Positions 17,378 through 26,624 of a DNA stretch of 62,316 nucleotides are shown here, one piece after another; positions within the stretch are counted from its first letter, which is position 1, and each line of letters starts with the position of its first letter. Under the pieces are notes generated by a model that was not told the DNA's origin, did not search any database, and saw nothing but the letters and a program-made list of their open reading frames with translations. This stretch comes from Oscillospiraceae bacterium (GTDB lineage: Bacteria; Bacillota; Clostridia; Oscillospirales; QAMX01): positions 1 to 62,316 of the forward strand of contig SVMB01000010.1 of the NCBI GenBank assembly GCA_015067675.1, written 5' to 3'. The translations under genes and the position numbers were made by a program.

Positions 17378-19477
17378 ATGGGCATTATCAATCGCCTGTC
17401 GGCACATGTTGCCAACTGTATTGCCGCCGGTGAGGTCGTGGAACGGCCTGCATCGGTGGTCAAGGAACTTCTGGAAAACTGCATCGACGCAGGTGCCACC
17501 GTTATCTCGGTGGAAATCCGCGGCGGCGGTATCGATGAGATCATCGTTGCCGACGATGGCTGCGGTATGTCTCCCGACGATGCCCGGGCCTGCTTCCTGC
17601 GTCACGCAACCAGCAAGATTTCCTCCGAAGAGGATCTGGAAGGCATCGCCACACTGGGTTTTCGCGGTGAGGCGCTGGCGGCAATCTCGGCTGTATCACG
17701 CATCGAGCTGACGACCCGGCCGAGAGATCAGGAACTGGGAACCAGACTGTATCTGGAAGCCGGAGAGATTCAGGAAAACGAAGAATGTGCCTGTGCCGCC
17801 GGTACGGTGTTTCATATCAGCAACCTCTTTTTCAACACCCCTGCCCGCATGAAGTTCCTGCGCTCGGTGAAGGCCGAGGGTATGCATGTGGCGTCTGTCG
17901 TGACAAAGCTCGCCCTGTCCCATCCCGAGGTGCGCATCACCTTTGTCCGTGACGGCAAGGAGGTCATTGCCACCTCCGGCGACGGCGATCTGCAGGCAGC
18001 GGTGTACAGCGTCTGCGGCCGTGATTTTGCAGGAACGCTTGAGCAGATCACCGGATCTCCCAGCAGCAACGTTCACGTCTGGGGCTTTGTGACCCGGCCC
18101 GAGTGCGCCCGTTCCAGCCGCAATATGCAGTATATGTTCCTCAACGGCCGCAGCATCCAGAGCCGTACGGTGATGGCTGCGCTGGAAGAGGCTTATCGCG
18201 GCTTTTCCACCACGGGTAAATTCCCCGGCTGTGTACTGCATCTGGCGCTGGACCCCATGCTGGTGGATGCCAATGTGCATCCGGCAAAGCTGGAGGTCAA
18301 GTTTGCCGATGAGCACGCCATCTTCGAGGCCGTCTACTACGCTGTCCGTGCAGCGCTTCAGAAAGCCACGGCAAGACCTGAGTTTCATCTGAAAAATGAG
18401 TCGCCTTTCCTGGACGAAGCGCCTGAAAAGACTTCGGAAAAGCCTGAGACTACGGCGGCTGCCGGAACGGAGCACGAAAAGGCAAGTGACGAGCAGACCA
18501 CAGCGCCGCTTGGGAAGATCGGCTCTTTCAGCGAACAATCCGAGCGGGTGGAATATCCCGTGATTTCCCGGCATCAGAAGCCGCATAACACCATGGATGC
18601 CATGACGATCTGGGAGCATCTGCGGGAAGGCAGCCGTACGCCGCCGCCGATTCCGCTGCGTCCGACGGAGGAGCCGGCGCTTTTTGAGCGTGTACCGGTG
18701 CTGCGCCGTGAGGAACCGCAGAAGAAGGCAGTGATCGTGGATGCTGATATCCCGGAAGAAGAGAGTGTGCCGTCAAAGCTCCCGGAACCGGCGAAATCTG
18801 CCGGTGAGCCTGTGCAGGAAGCCATTCCGGAGGAGATCATCCCCGAATCGGCGCAGGAATCCGGAACTGATACGGACTTGATCCCCGAAACGCCGGAGAC
18901 GGCGGTGCGGGAGCCTCAATTCCGGGTATTGGGCGAACTGTTTGGCGCATATATCGTCGCCGAATGCGAAAATGAGGCGATTATCATCGATAAACACGCG
19001 GCGCATGAGCGTATCCGCTTTGAGCAGCTTCTGCGGGAGCAGGAGCTGGGCAGCGCACCGGCGGTACAGACCCTTCTGACGCCTGTGGTGCTGTCGCTGG
19101 AGCCTGCGGAGGCGGCGGCGGTCGCGGAGAATGAAGAACTGCTGCGCAGCTATGGCGTGACGGCAGAAAATTTCGGCGGTCACGATCTGGTGATCCGGGA
19201 ACTGCCCGAGGATGTGGATCCCGACCATGCGGCGGCTCTGGTGACAGAGCTTGCGCATGCCCTGCGGCATACGAGCCATGCACAGCTCAGAGAAGCCATC
19301 CTCCACCGCATGGCCTGTCACAGCGCCATCCGGGGCGGGGAATACACCACTATGGCCGAGATGGAGGCGCTGACCAGAATCGTGCTGACCACGCCGACAC
19401 TCAAGCATTGCCCCCACGGACGCCCGGTGGCGATGATTATGAGCAAGCAGGATTTCATCCGTAATTTTGAACGGTAG
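17378..19477 (+). CDS. mutL: DNA mismatch repair endonuclease MutL
   Basis: A 699-aa GHKL ATPase. N-terminal motifs are AAGEVVERPASVVKELLEN, DDGCGM and HATSKI with GFRGEAL. A long Glu/Pro-rich, probably disordered linker spans about residues 345-505. The C-terminal domain has the endonuclease motif D-K-H-A-x2-E-x4-E, with ACHSAIR and CPHGRP metal-site motifs. It is therefore predicted to nick DNA itself, as in organisms without MutH. It is followed by miaA after eight bases. Confidence 0.96.
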   Translation: MGIINRLSAHVANCIAAGEVVERPASVVKELLENCIDAGATVISVEIRGGGIDEIIVADDGCGMSPDDARACFLRHATSKISSEEDLEGIATLGFRGEALAAISAVSRIELTTRPRDQELGTRLYLEAGEIQENEECACAAGTVFHISNLFFNTPARMKFLRSVKAEGMHVASVVTKLALSHPEVRITFVRDGKEVIATSGDGDLQAAVYSVCGRDFAGTLEQITGSPSSNVHVWGFVTRPECARSSRNMQYMFLNGRSIQSRTVMAALEEAYRGFSTTGKFPGCVLHLALDPMLVDANVHPAKLEVKFADEHAIFEAVYYAVRAALQKATARPEFHLKNESPFLDEAPEKTSEKPETTAAAGTEHEKASDEQTTAPLGKIGSFSEQSERVEYPVISRHQKPHNTMDAMTIWEHLREGSRTPPPIPLRPTEEPALFERVPVLRREEPQKKAVIVDADIPEEESVPSKLPEPAKSAGEPVQEAIPEEIIPESAQESGTDTDLIPETPETAVREPQFRVLGELFGAYIVAECENEAIIIDKHAAHERIRFEQLLREQELGSAPAVQTLLTPVVLSLEPAEAAAVAENEELLRSYGVTAENFGGHDLVIRELPEDVDPDHAAALVTELAHALRHTSHAQLREAILHRMACHSAIRGGEYTTMAEMEALTRIVLTTPTLKHCPHGRPVAMIMSKQDFIRNFER

Positions 19478-19485
19478 GACAGAGT

Positions 19486-20436
19486 ATGCAACCTTTGCTT
19501 TGTATTGTGGGGCCGACGGCCTCGGGTAAAACGGCGCTGTCTGTGGCGCTGGCCAAAGAGCTGGACGGCGAGATCGTAAGCGCTGACTCCATGCAGCTCT
19601 ATCGCGGTATGGATATCGGCACTGCCAAGGCAACCCGGGAGGAACGGCAGGGCATTCCCCATTATATGCTCGACATCCTGGATCCGGGGGAGAGCTACAG
19701 TGCGGCTCAGTATGCCGAGGACGCACGCAAATGCGTCGAGGACATCCTGGCACGTGGAAAGGTGCCCATCGTCGCAGGCGGTACGGGACTCTATCTCAAC
19801 GCGCTGCTGGGACGCATCCGCTTTGAAGAGGAAGAACGCGATCCGGCTTACCGGCAGGCGCTGGAAGCGGAAGCCGAGGCTGAGGGCGGCGCCGGGCTGC
19901 TGGCGCGGCTGCGCGAGGTGGACCCGGAATCGGCTGCAAAGCTGCACGAAAACGATCACAAGCGTATTATCCGTGCGCTGGAAAGCTTTCATGCCACCGG
20001 AGAGCCGCTGTCCGTGGTCAATGCCCGCGGTCGTGAGCAGCCGCTCAATTACCGTCCCTGCATCATCGGCATCGCACCGGAAAAGCGCGAGGTGCTCTAC
20101 AGCCGCATCGACCGGCGTGTCAATGAAATGATCCGGGGCGGGCTCATCGAAGAAGCACGTGCGCTGTTTGCACGCCCTGTGCTGTCAAGTACTGCACGCC
20201 AGGCCATCGGCTACAAGGAGCTGCTGCCGTATCTGGAAGACGGCGCGCCTCTGGAACCCTGTGTCGAGCTGCTCAAACAGAATACCAGAAGATACGCCAA
20301 ACGCCAGCTGACCTGGTTCCGGAACGATCCGGAGGTTCACTGGATTTGGTACGATCAGAATGTGAACTTTCGTTTAATTCTGCAAAATTCGCGGGAAATC
20401 TTTCGGGATTGTGTTATAATGGATACGTCAACATAA
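19486..20436 (+). CDS. miaA: tRNA dimethylallyltransferase
   Basis: A 316-aa P-loop enzyme that transfers dimethylallyl to A37 of UNN-reading tRNAs. GPTASGKTA is the P-loop, SADSMQLYRGMDIGTAK and AGGTGLYLNAL are the substrate-binding signatures, and RRYAKRQLTWFR is near the C-terminus. It provides the substrate modified by MiaB, encoded upstream. The hfq promoter overlaps its last codons. Confidence 0.96.
   Translation: MQPLLCIVGPTASGKTALSVALAKELDGEIVSADSMQLYRGMDIGTAKATREERQGIPHYMLDILDPGESYSAAQYAEDARKCVEDILARGKVPIVAGGTGLYLNALLGRIRFEEEERDPAYRQALEAEAEAEGGAGLLARLREVDPESAAKLHENDHKRIIRALESFHATGEPLSVVNARGREQPLNYRPCIIGIAPEKREVLYSRIDRRVNEMIRGGLIEEARALFARPVLSSTARQAIGYKELLPYLEDGAPLEPCVELLKQNTRRYAKRQLTWFRNDPEVHWIWYDQNVNFRLILQNSREIFRDCVIMDTST
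20412..20420 (+). promoter_or_regulatory. Extended -10 promoter before hfq
   Basis: TG-T-TATAAT (20412-20420) is an extended -10 element inside the 3' end of miaA, about 67 bases upstream of the hfq ATG. No good -35 is visible, as expected for extended -10 promoters. It would allow hfq expression independent of the mut operon. Confidence 0.55.
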
Positions 20437-20487
20437 TTCGTTTGGTCGGTTTGTCCGACGCCGTGCGCTAAGGAGGCGCCATCCATT

Positions 20488-20739
20488 ATGACCGGTAAAC
20501 AGTCCACGCTTCAGGACATTTTTCTCAATCAGGCGCGTAAGGAAAAGATTCCGGTGACGGTTTTCCTCACCAACGGTTTCCAGATTCGCGGCCTTGTGCG
20601 CGGTTTTGATAACTTCACGGTTATTCTTGACGTGGAGGGAAAGCAGGAGCTTGTGTACAAGCATGCGCTGTCCACGATCATTCCCGCGCGTCCCTTGAAC
20701 TTGGAGGATCAGACATGCAGGAGCGATCTGCAAAAGTAA
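20488..20739 (+). CDS. hfq: RNA chaperone Hfq
   Basis: An 83-aa Sm-like protein forming hexameric rings that bind U-rich sRNA ends and A-rich mRNA. Sm1 ([21 protein letters not shown]) and Sm2 (YKHALSTI) are both intact. An AAGGAGG ribosome site is present. It occupies the usual place after miaA. The last 25 bases overlap the next gene and contain its ribosome site, so the short C-terminal tail is coding and regulatory at once. Confidence 0.96.
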   Translation: MTGKQSTLQDIFLNQARKEKIPVTVFLTNGFQIRGLVRGFDNFTVILDVEGKQELVYKHALSTIIPARPLNLEDQTCRSDLQK

Positions 20740-22031
20740 AACGCGTACAGCATTACGTGCGCAAACATCAGGACCGACAGGCAAAGAAGAAACGCAGCGC
20801 CTATATGGCTCCCATCAAGCTGACGGTGGGCATTATGCTGGCAGTCGTCTTTGTCTATTTCGGCGTACAGATTTATTCTGCCATCAATGTGCCGATGGAA
20901 GTCGTGACGGCGCTTTCCACCACGGTCAATGAGGAACTCTCCGGCGTGGGCTACTTCATCCGACGGGAGATTCCGATCGAGGCGGAGCCGGAAGGAATCC
21001 TTCACTACACCTCGACGGACGGCGAAAAGCTGCACCGTTTTGAACAGTATGCCAATGTCTATGAGGACGACTCCGCGGTGGAGACCACCAAGCGGATTCA
21101 GGCCTATGACAAGCGGATCGCGACGCTTGAAAACGCGCTGAATTATTCTTCATCCGGCGATGAAAGCGGTGAAATCAACGTCACGGAGCAGCTGGCAGGT
21201 GATATCTATGATATGCTGCTGCAGGTGTCGGACATTGCCGACGACGGCAATTATACACTGATGACGGAGGAGACGGCAGAGCTTGAAAGCCTGATTATCA
21301 ACCGTGACTTCGCCTTTACAAGCGCCTCTGAGCTGCAAAGCGCCATTACCCTGCTCAAACGTCAGCGCGATGCGCTCAAATCCACCATCGGTGAGCGTGA
21401 AAGCGCGCTCTATGCGCCGTATGCCGGTTATTTCAGCTCTGTGCAGGACGGCTACGAGGATATCCTGACACCGGCGATTGTGGATAATCTGGATTCGGAC
21501 AAGCTCCGTGCGATTGTCTCCCGGGCAGGACGCAGCCTGGAAGGTACCGTCGGTAAAATGGTGACGGACTATTCCTGGTATTTTGTATGCCCGCTGCGGG
21601 GCGATGAGGCGGCAAAGCTGACCGTGGGCAAGACCTATCAGCTGCGCTTCAGCGCAACCGGTGATCTGCTCATCGATGCCCAGGTGTATGCTATCAATAA
21701 AAAGACCGGTTCCGATCCGCTGGTGGTATTTAAAAGTGACCGGGAACTGACGAGACTGATTAACCTGCGCCGTCAGGCGGTGCATATCATTTTGTCCTCC
21801 TATTCCGGCCTCAAGGTTCCCCGCGAGGCGCTGCGTATGGACGATAAAGGCAATATGGGCGTGTATGTGATCACCGGTATGTATGCTGAGTTCAAGAAGA
21901 TTGAACCGATCTATGAAAGCCGGGAATTTTACATCGTCAAGACCAATCCGACCAGTACCCGTTCGCTGCTGGTATATGACGAGATCATCGTGTCGGCCAG
22001 AAAACTGGCCAACCGTAAGGTTATAGCATAA
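20715..22031 (+). CDS. HlyD-like membrane-anchored adaptor protein
   Basis: A 438-aa protein with a basic N-terminal cytoplasmic tail (residues 1-33), one transmembrane helix (about 34-54) and an extracellular part. That part has a lipoyl-like segment, a helical region (about 125-225) and C-terminal beta domains, as in HlyD/biotinyl-lipoyl adaptors. Its place directly before ylmE-sepF-ylmG-divIVA matches a conserved clostridial context, suggesting a cell-envelope or division-linked role rather than simple export. No transporter partner is adjacent. GGAGG precedes the ATG, and it overlaps hfq. Confidence 0.75.
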   Translation: MQERSAKVKRVQHYVRKHQDRQAKKKRSAYMAPIKLTVGIMLAVVFVYFGVQIYSAINVPMEVVTALSTTVNEELSGVGYFIRREIPIEAEPEGILHYTSTDGEKLHRFEQYANVYEDDSAVETTKRIQAYDKRIATLENALNYSSSGDESGEINVTEQLAGDIYDMLLQVSDIADDGNYTLMTEETAELESLIINRDFAFTSASELQSAITLLKRQRDALKSTIGERESALYAPYAGYFSSVQDGYEDILTPAIVDNLDSDKLRAIVSRAGRSLEGTVGKMVTDYSWYFVCPLRGDEAAKLTVGKTYQLRFSATGDLLIDAQVYAINKKTGSDPLVVFKSDRELTRLINLRRQAVHIILSSYSGLKVPREALRMDDKGNMGVYVITGMYAEFKKIEPIYESREFYIVKTNPTSTRSLLVYDEIIVSARKLANRKVIA

Positions 22032-22044
22032 AGAGGGATGAAGA

Positions 22045-22749
22045 ATGAGCATTGCAGATAATGTGAAAAAGGTGCAGCAGAGCATCATCGATGCAGCGGT
22101 TGCCGCAGGCCGTGATCCTGCCGGTATTACCCTGGTCGCCGCGTCCAAGACCCAGACGCCGGAAATCATCAGAGAAGCCTTTGCGGGCGGCATTCAGGTG
22201 TTTGGCGAAAACCGCGTGCAGGAACTCACTGCCAATAATGCCGCAGGCGCATACGAAGGCGCAAAGCTTCATTTTATCGGCCATCTGCAGACCAATAAAG
22301 TCAAGCAGATCGTCGGCGTGGTGGATCTCATCGAGAGCTGCGGAAGCCTTCACCTGGCTCAGGCCATCTCTGCCCAGGCTGTGAAGAAGGGCATTACCCA
22401 GCATATTCTCGTGGAAGTCAACATAGGTCGTGAAGCGGAGAAATCCGGTATCATGCCGGAGGAAGTGGACGAGCTTCTGCCGCAAATTGCCATGCTTCCC
22501 GGTATTTTCATCGATGGTTTGATGACAATTGCCCCAAAACCGGAGAACAGCACCTCAAATCGGAAATATTTTCAGGATATGTATCGAATTTATATTGACA
22601 ACGCCAAAAAGTCGTGTAATAATATATCCTTGGAGATACTATCGATGGGGATGAGCGCCGACTACGCAGAAGCGATTGCGTGCGGTGCCAATATGGTGCG
22701 TGTCGGTACCGCAATCTTTGGTCCCCGCGCCTATCCCGCTGCAACATGA
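22045..22749 (+). CDS. ylmE: YggS/YlmE-family PLP homeostasis protein
   Basis: A 234-aa PLP-binding TIM-barrel protein (PLPBP family) that buffers pyridoxal phosphate and amino/keto-acid balance. LVAASKTQ contains the PLP-binding lysine. FGENRVQE and LHFIGHLQTNK are family signatures, and LSMGMSADYAEAI is the phosphate-binding part. It is first of the ylmE-sepF-ylmG-divIVA set next to the division genes. Confidence 0.93.
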   Translation: MSIADNVKKVQQSIIDAAVAAGRDPAGITLVAASKTQTPEIIREAFAGGIQVFGENRVQELTANNAAGAYEGAKLHFIGHLQTNKVKQIVGVVDLIESCGSLHLAQAISAQAVKKGITQHILVEVNIGREAEKSGIMPEEVDELLPQIAMLPGIFIDGLMTIAPKPENSTSNRKYFQDMYRIYIDNAKKSCNNISLEILSMGMSADYAEAIACGANMVRVGTAIFGPRAYPAAT

Positions 22750-22804
22750 TCGACATAATTGCGGAAGAAATACATATAAGCTACGATCGAAAGGAATTAC
22801 GACT

Positions 22805-23287
22805 ATGGGCCTGTTGGATAATCTGAAGCGCTATGTGCGCGGCGAAGACTTCGAAGACGATGATGATATGATGGAAGAAGAATATGTGGAAGAAGCCTCC
22901 GCTGTGCGCCGCCGTACCCCCGTTCGTGAGCAGGCACCGGTGCAGGAGACCGCTTCTACCGTGACTCCCGGCGATTTTTCCCGCAACAAGGTTGTCAATA
23001 TCCATACGATGACGCAGCTTTCCGTTGTTCTGGTCAAGCCTGACCGTTACGAGAATGCCGCCGAGATCGCGGATCATCTCAAGGATAAGCGCACGGTCGT
23101 GCTCAATCTCGAGCAGACCAACCGCGAAATCGCCCGCCGCCTGCTGGACTTCCTCAGCGGCGTAGCTTATGCCAACGAAGGCAAGATCAAGAAGGTCGCC
23201 AACTCCACCTACATCATCACGCCCTACAATGTCGATATTCAGGGCGATCTGATCGATGAGCTGGAGAGCAACGGCCTGTATCTGTAA
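22805..23287 (+). CDS. sepF: Cell division protein SepF
   Basis: A 160-aa FtsZ-binding protein. The N-terminal MGLLDNLKRYVRG amphipathic helix is the membrane anchor. An acidic, disordered linker (EDDDDMMEEEYVEE) follows. The C-terminal DUF552 core (VVLVKPDRYENAAEIADHLKDKRTVVLNLE and a conserved YIITPYNVDI end) polymerises and binds FtsZ. ATG 22805 is chosen for the membrane-helix start and the AAAGGAA upstream. Confidence 0.95.
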   Translation: MGLLDNLKRYVRGEDFEDDDDMMEEEYVEEASAVRRRTPVREQAPVQETASTVTPGDFSRNKVVNIHTMTQLSVVLVKPDRYENAAEIADHLKDKRTVVLNLEQTNREIARRLLDFLSGVAYANEGKIKKVANSTYIITPYNVDIQGDLIDELESNGLYL

Positions 23288-23320
23288 ATCCTGGATTTAC
23301 ATCTGCAAGGGAGATAAGGT

Positions 23321-23581
23321 ATGCTGTCACTGGCAATCACATTGGCGTCGCTGATCCTTCGCCTGCTTCAGGTGATGCTGTTTCTGCGCGCGGTTTTGTC
23401 ATGGTTTCCAATGGAGCCGGATAATCCGATTGTACGTGTGACGTATGCGGTTACGGAACCGCTGATACTGCCGGTACGCAGTTTTCTGTATCGGATGTTT
23501 CCCTCCCTGCAGCGTTTCCCACTGGATATCTCATTTCTGGTGGTCCTTTTGCTGGTCGAGGCGCTGCTGTCTGTTTTTTGA
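23321..23581 (+). CDS. ylmG: YggT-family membrane protein (YlmG)
   Basis: An 86-aa protein with two hydrophobic helices flanking the conserved AVLSWFPMEPDNPIVR and LILPVRSFLYR motifs of the YGGT family, which affects division or nucleoid organisation. The S4-domain gene ylmH, usual after ylmG in Firmicutes, is absent here; divIVA follows directly after 32 bases. Confidence 0.9.
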   Translation: MLSLAITLASLILRLLQVMLFLRAVLSWFPMEPDNPIVRVTYAVTEPLILPVRSFLYRMFPSLQRFPLDISFLVVLLLVEALLSVF

Positions 23582-23613
23582 TTACGTGAATACCCGCAGA
23601 GAGGTGGGACTTT

Positions 23614-24438
23614 ATGCTGACGCCGCAGGAAATCGCGGAAGTGAAATTCGATAAAGTCATGGTCTGGGGCTACGACATGAACGGTGTCGACAGTTTTATG
23701 GAAACTGTGGAAGCAGACTATGCGCAGTTATATAAGGAAAACATCACCCTTAAAAATAAGATGAAGGTGCTGGTGGCCAAGATTGAGGAGTACCGTGCGG
23801 TGGATGAATCCATGCGCAAGGCGCTGCTTGCTGCCCAGAATATGGCTGCCGAGATCGTGGAGAAGGCTCGTCAGGAGACCCAGAGCCGTGAGGCTGAGCT
23901 TCAGTCCCGCGAGGCTGCCATCGAAGAAATGTTGGAAGCCCGCCGCGAGGAGCTCAACCAGAAGCTGGCTGCCGAGGAAATGCGCCTGGAAGAGGCCAGA
24001 ACCTCTGCCCAGGTGTTTATTGATCGTATTCTGTCCATGTATTCCCGTGAGCAGGAGCTGCTCACGTCAATCCGTGAGCGTGAGTTTGGCACCCGTGAGA
24101 AGGAAGCCGTGCAGACTGCTATGGAGTCTACGGGACATCTGCCTCCCATCGCCCCGCAGGAGCCGGTTGCCGCGGCTGCCGAGGAAGAGGAGCCGCTGCC
24201 CGATACGGTCCCGCTGCCCAATGTGGAGCAGGCGGTGAGCGAACAGGCGACCATTGCCATGAAGCCTGCCGCGACGCGTGTGTATGAGGTCGAGCCCGAG
24301 GCTGCGCCCGCCCCGCGCAAACGGTTTGGCAAAAAGGCTGCCGATGACGAGGAAGAAGCCATTGCGATGAGCCAGAAGCCCCGTTTTGAATTCAACGATC
24401 TGCAGTTTGGCAACCAGTACAAATCCGGTAAAAAGTAA
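23614..24438 (+). CDS. divIVA: DivIVA-domain protein
   Basis: A 274-aa polar/septal scaffold protein. The N-terminal LTPQEIAEVKFDKVMVWGYDMNGVDSFM is the membrane-curvature-sensing DivIVA domain. A long coiled coil rich in Glu/Ala/Gln/Arg (about residues 30-165) follows. The C-terminal part is low-complexity (Pro/Glu/Ala). It ends the ylm cluster and is followed by a terminator. Confidence 0.9.
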   Translation: MLTPQEIAEVKFDKVMVWGYDMNGVDSFMETVEADYAQLYKENITLKNKMKVLVAKIEEYRAVDESMRKALLAAQNMAAEIVEKARQETQSREAELQSREAAIEEMLEARREELNQKLAAEEMRLEEARTSAQVFIDRILSMYSREQELLTSIREREFGTREKEAVQTAMESTGHLPPIAPQEPVAAAAEEEEPLPDTVPLPNVEQAVSEQATIAMKPAATRVYEVEPEAAPAPRKRFGKKAADDEEEAIAMSQKPRFEFNDLQFGNQYKSGKK

Positions 24439-24444
24439 GCTGAT

Positions 24445-24473
24445 AAGGGGAGTGGTTTTCACCGCTCCCTTTT
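24445..24473 (+). terminator. Terminator after divIVA
   Basis: GGGAGTGG (24448-24455) pairs with CCGCTCCC (24462-24469) with one G-U pair, flanked by AA and TTTT. Confidence 0.8.
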
Positions 24474-24516
24474 GTATATTAACCATGCGCATTTCACTGC
24501 GATGGAGGTAAACATT

Positions 24517-24915
24517 TTGAAGCATCCCGAGATGGACACATCCGCTGTCCGTGCTGTCAGTTCGGCAGCACTTGCCCACGTTGGCGACGCGGTATATGAG
24601 CTGAAAGTACGTACCCGCCTGTGCGCCGAAGGGCGCCTGACGGCTAAAAATCTGCATAAGGCAACCATTGCACGGGTCTGCGCAGGCGCACAGGCCAAGG
24701 CAGCACGTGCCATTGAACCCTGCCTCAGCGAAGCTGAGCATGAGGTCTATCAGCGCGGCCGCAATGTGGAGCTGCGCCATATCCCGGCGGCATCCACGCC
24801 GGGGGAATATGCGCTGGCGACGGCGCTGGAAGCCCTGATGGGCTGGCTCTATCTTTCCGGCAACGAGGACCGGATTGATGAACTGTTTGAAATGTGCTGG
24901 AAGGAGATCAACTGA
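24517..24915 (+). CDS. mrnC: Mini-ribonuclease 3
   Basis: A 132-aa RNase III-fold nuclease without a dsRNA-binding domain, which trims 23S rRNA ends. LAHVGDAVYEL holds the catalytic acidic patch, and RGRNVELR and ATALEALMGWLYL are the conserved dimer and active-site helices. TTG 24517 is chosen with GGAGG eight bases upstream; ATG 24502 overlaps that site and is a possible alternative. Usually found near cysS and trmH, neither of which is here. Confidence 0.9.
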   Translation: MKHPEMDTSAVRAVSSAALAHVGDAVYELKVRTRLCAEGRLTAKNLHKATIARVCAGAQAKAARAIEPCLSEAEHEVYQRGRNVELRHIPAASTPGEYALATALEALMGWLYLSGNEDRIDELFEMCWKEIN

Positions 24916-24916
24916 C

Positions 24917-26113
24917 ATGATGAAGCTTGCAAAGCTTGCGGCCGATCTGCGGCTTGAGAAAATCCCGGCGCGTTGGGAAACGATCTTTGACGACGCAATC
25001 GCCCATGGGACTCCGTTTCTGGAAGAAGCATGGCTGCGGGATCTGAGTAACCGTTATCCGGTTTTGACCTTCAGCATGGAGGACTGCCTCAAGGCAGCGG
25101 CACAGATCAAGACAATCGAGCCGCTGCGCACATTTTGCGCGCTGCTGTCCTTTGCCATGCAGCAGAGAAAAGACTTTTTGTATGACTGCGCGGAGCTACA
25201 ACTGCCCAAGGCGGGAGCCGATGAGGATGAAACCGCCTATGTGATGGCGGCGTATCTGTCGTCTCTGGAGTCGGTCCCGATGGCGGCGGAAGCCTATGCC
25301 AAACGCGGTGTGCCGGATGATATTCTGCAGGCCACGCTGGAAGGCATTGAGGGAAGCCTGCGTGCCTATGAGAAGCGCTTTGGCAGACTTGGCATGGATA
25401 TGCGCTATCTGGGTTGGAACCAGCGCTATTTTGATCAGCGCCTGCTGCGCATCGGCAGACTCAATTTCGACGTTTTCCATCGCATGGGCGGAAACGTGGC
25501 GCTCTTTCGCAGCAAATCCGGTCGTCAGCAGCTGCTGGCGGTGGATGGCCGTTATGACCGGGAGGGCTTTGCACTGGGCAGCGCCGGCCATGAAAATGAG
25601 GAAGGCGCCTTTGATGCCGTGTATGAGGAAGCCGAGCGCTATTACGGCGGCTATGCCGTCGATCCCCGCGGCTGCGTGACGAAAACCTTCATGAAGCTTG
25701 ATAAAGCGGGCTGGGAGAAGGCTTTCTGCCCCGAGGATGCCTGTATTTTCGTGCATATTCCCGCAGGCCCTGGTCTGACGCCGGAAAATGTCGGCTCGTG
25801 CATTGATAAGGCAAGAAAGATCATCGCGGACGGTTATCCGGATTACGATGTCAAGGGCTTTTGCTGTTCGTCATGGCTGATGGATCCGCAGCTCGGCGAT
25901 ATTCTGGGCGACGAGGCAAACATCACCCGCTTCCAGCGTCGGTTTTTGCGCGCACCTCAGCAGTCGCAGGGACGGGACGTGTTTACGTTCCTCTATCCCA
26001 AGGCAGTGGAGAGCTACGATCAGCTTCCCGAGAATACCCGTCTTGAACGTGCGGTCAAGAAGCTGTACCTGAACGGACAGTACATCTATGAGCTGCGCGG
26101 CCTGTTTCTGTAA
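24917..26113 (+). CDS. Acyltransferase-domain protein (NAT_N / GNAT_C-like)
   Basis: A 398-aa protein that resembles the two-domain family annotated as acyltransferase: an N-terminal helical NAT_N region (about 1-130) and a C-terminal GNAT-like domain (about 130-398). Recurrent elements are FHIPAGPGL-type (here VHIPAGPGL), CCSSWLMDPQLGDILG and NITRFQRRF. Activity and substrate are unknown. The start is the ATG pair at 24917/24920, two bases after the mrnC stop, with AAGGAG just upstream, so it is cotranscribed with mrnC and dCMP deaminase. The family call is from recalled motifs and is moderate. Confidence 0.6.
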   Translation: MMKLAKLAADLRLEKIPARWETIFDDAIAHGTPFLEEAWLRDLSNRYPVLTFSMEDCLKAAAQIKTIEPLRTFCALLSFAMQQRKDFLYDCAELQLPKAGADEDETAYVMAAYLSSLESVPMAAEAYAKRGVPDDILQATLEGIEGSLRAYEKRFGRLGMDMRYLGWNQRYFDQRLLRIGRLNFDVFHRMGGNVALFRSKSGRQQLLAVDGRYDREGFALGSAGHENEEGAFDAVYEEAERYYGGYAVDPRGCVTKTFMKLDKAGWEKAFCPEDACIFVHIPAGPGLTPENVGSCIDKARKIIADGYPDYDVKGFCCSSWLMDPQLGDILGDEANITRFQRRFLRAPQQSQGRDVFTFLYPKAVESYDQLPENTRLERAVKKLYLNGQYIYELRGLFL

Positions 26114-26127
26114 GGAGGATGAAGCAT

Positions 26128-26616
26128 ATGCGCCCTGATAAGGACAATTACTATCTGGATATTGCCCAGACCGTGGCTTCACGCTGTACCTGCCTGCGAA
26201 GAAAGTACGGTTCCATCATTGTGAAAAACGACTCCATCGTGTCCACCGGCTATAACGGTGCGCCCCGCGGACGCAAGAACTGCTCTGATCTGGGATTCTG
26301 TACCCGTGAAAAGCTGGACATTCCCCGCGGTGAGCGCTATGAGATGTGCCGTGCGCTTCATTCGGAAGCCAACGCCATCATCGCGGCCTCCCGGGAAGAG
26401 ATGATCGGCTCAACGCTTTATATGGTGGGTATGGACGCCAAGTCCGGAGAACTGATGAACGACGCCATGAACTGCATGATGTGCAAGCGCATGATCATCA
26501 ATGCCGGAATTACCACGGTTGTCATCCGCCGTACCCCGACGGAGTTTATTACCATCGACGTCCAGAAGGAATGGATCGAGGACGATGACTCCCTGTCCGG
26601 CAAGTTTGGCTACTGA
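26128..26616 (+). CDS. dCMP deaminase (ComEB type)
   Basis: A 162-aa zinc deaminase converting dCMP to dUMP for dTMP synthesis. The zinc site is HSE (His78, catalytic Glu80) with CMMC (Cys116, Cys119). Additional cysteines at CSDLGFC (52, 58) suggest a second structural zinc, usual in this family. The start is ATG 26128 with AAGGAGG nine bases upstream; the ATG at 26119 overlaps that site. Confidence 0.92.
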   Translation: MRPDKDNYYLDIAQTVASRCTCLRRKYGSIIVKNDSIVSTGYNGAPRGRKNCSDLGFCTREKLDIPRGERYEMCRALHSEANAIIAASREEMIGSTLYMVGMDAKSGELMNDAMNCMMCKRMIINAGITTVVIRRTPTEFITIDVQKEWIEDDDSLSGKFGY

Positions 26617-26624
26617 TTCCTGCT

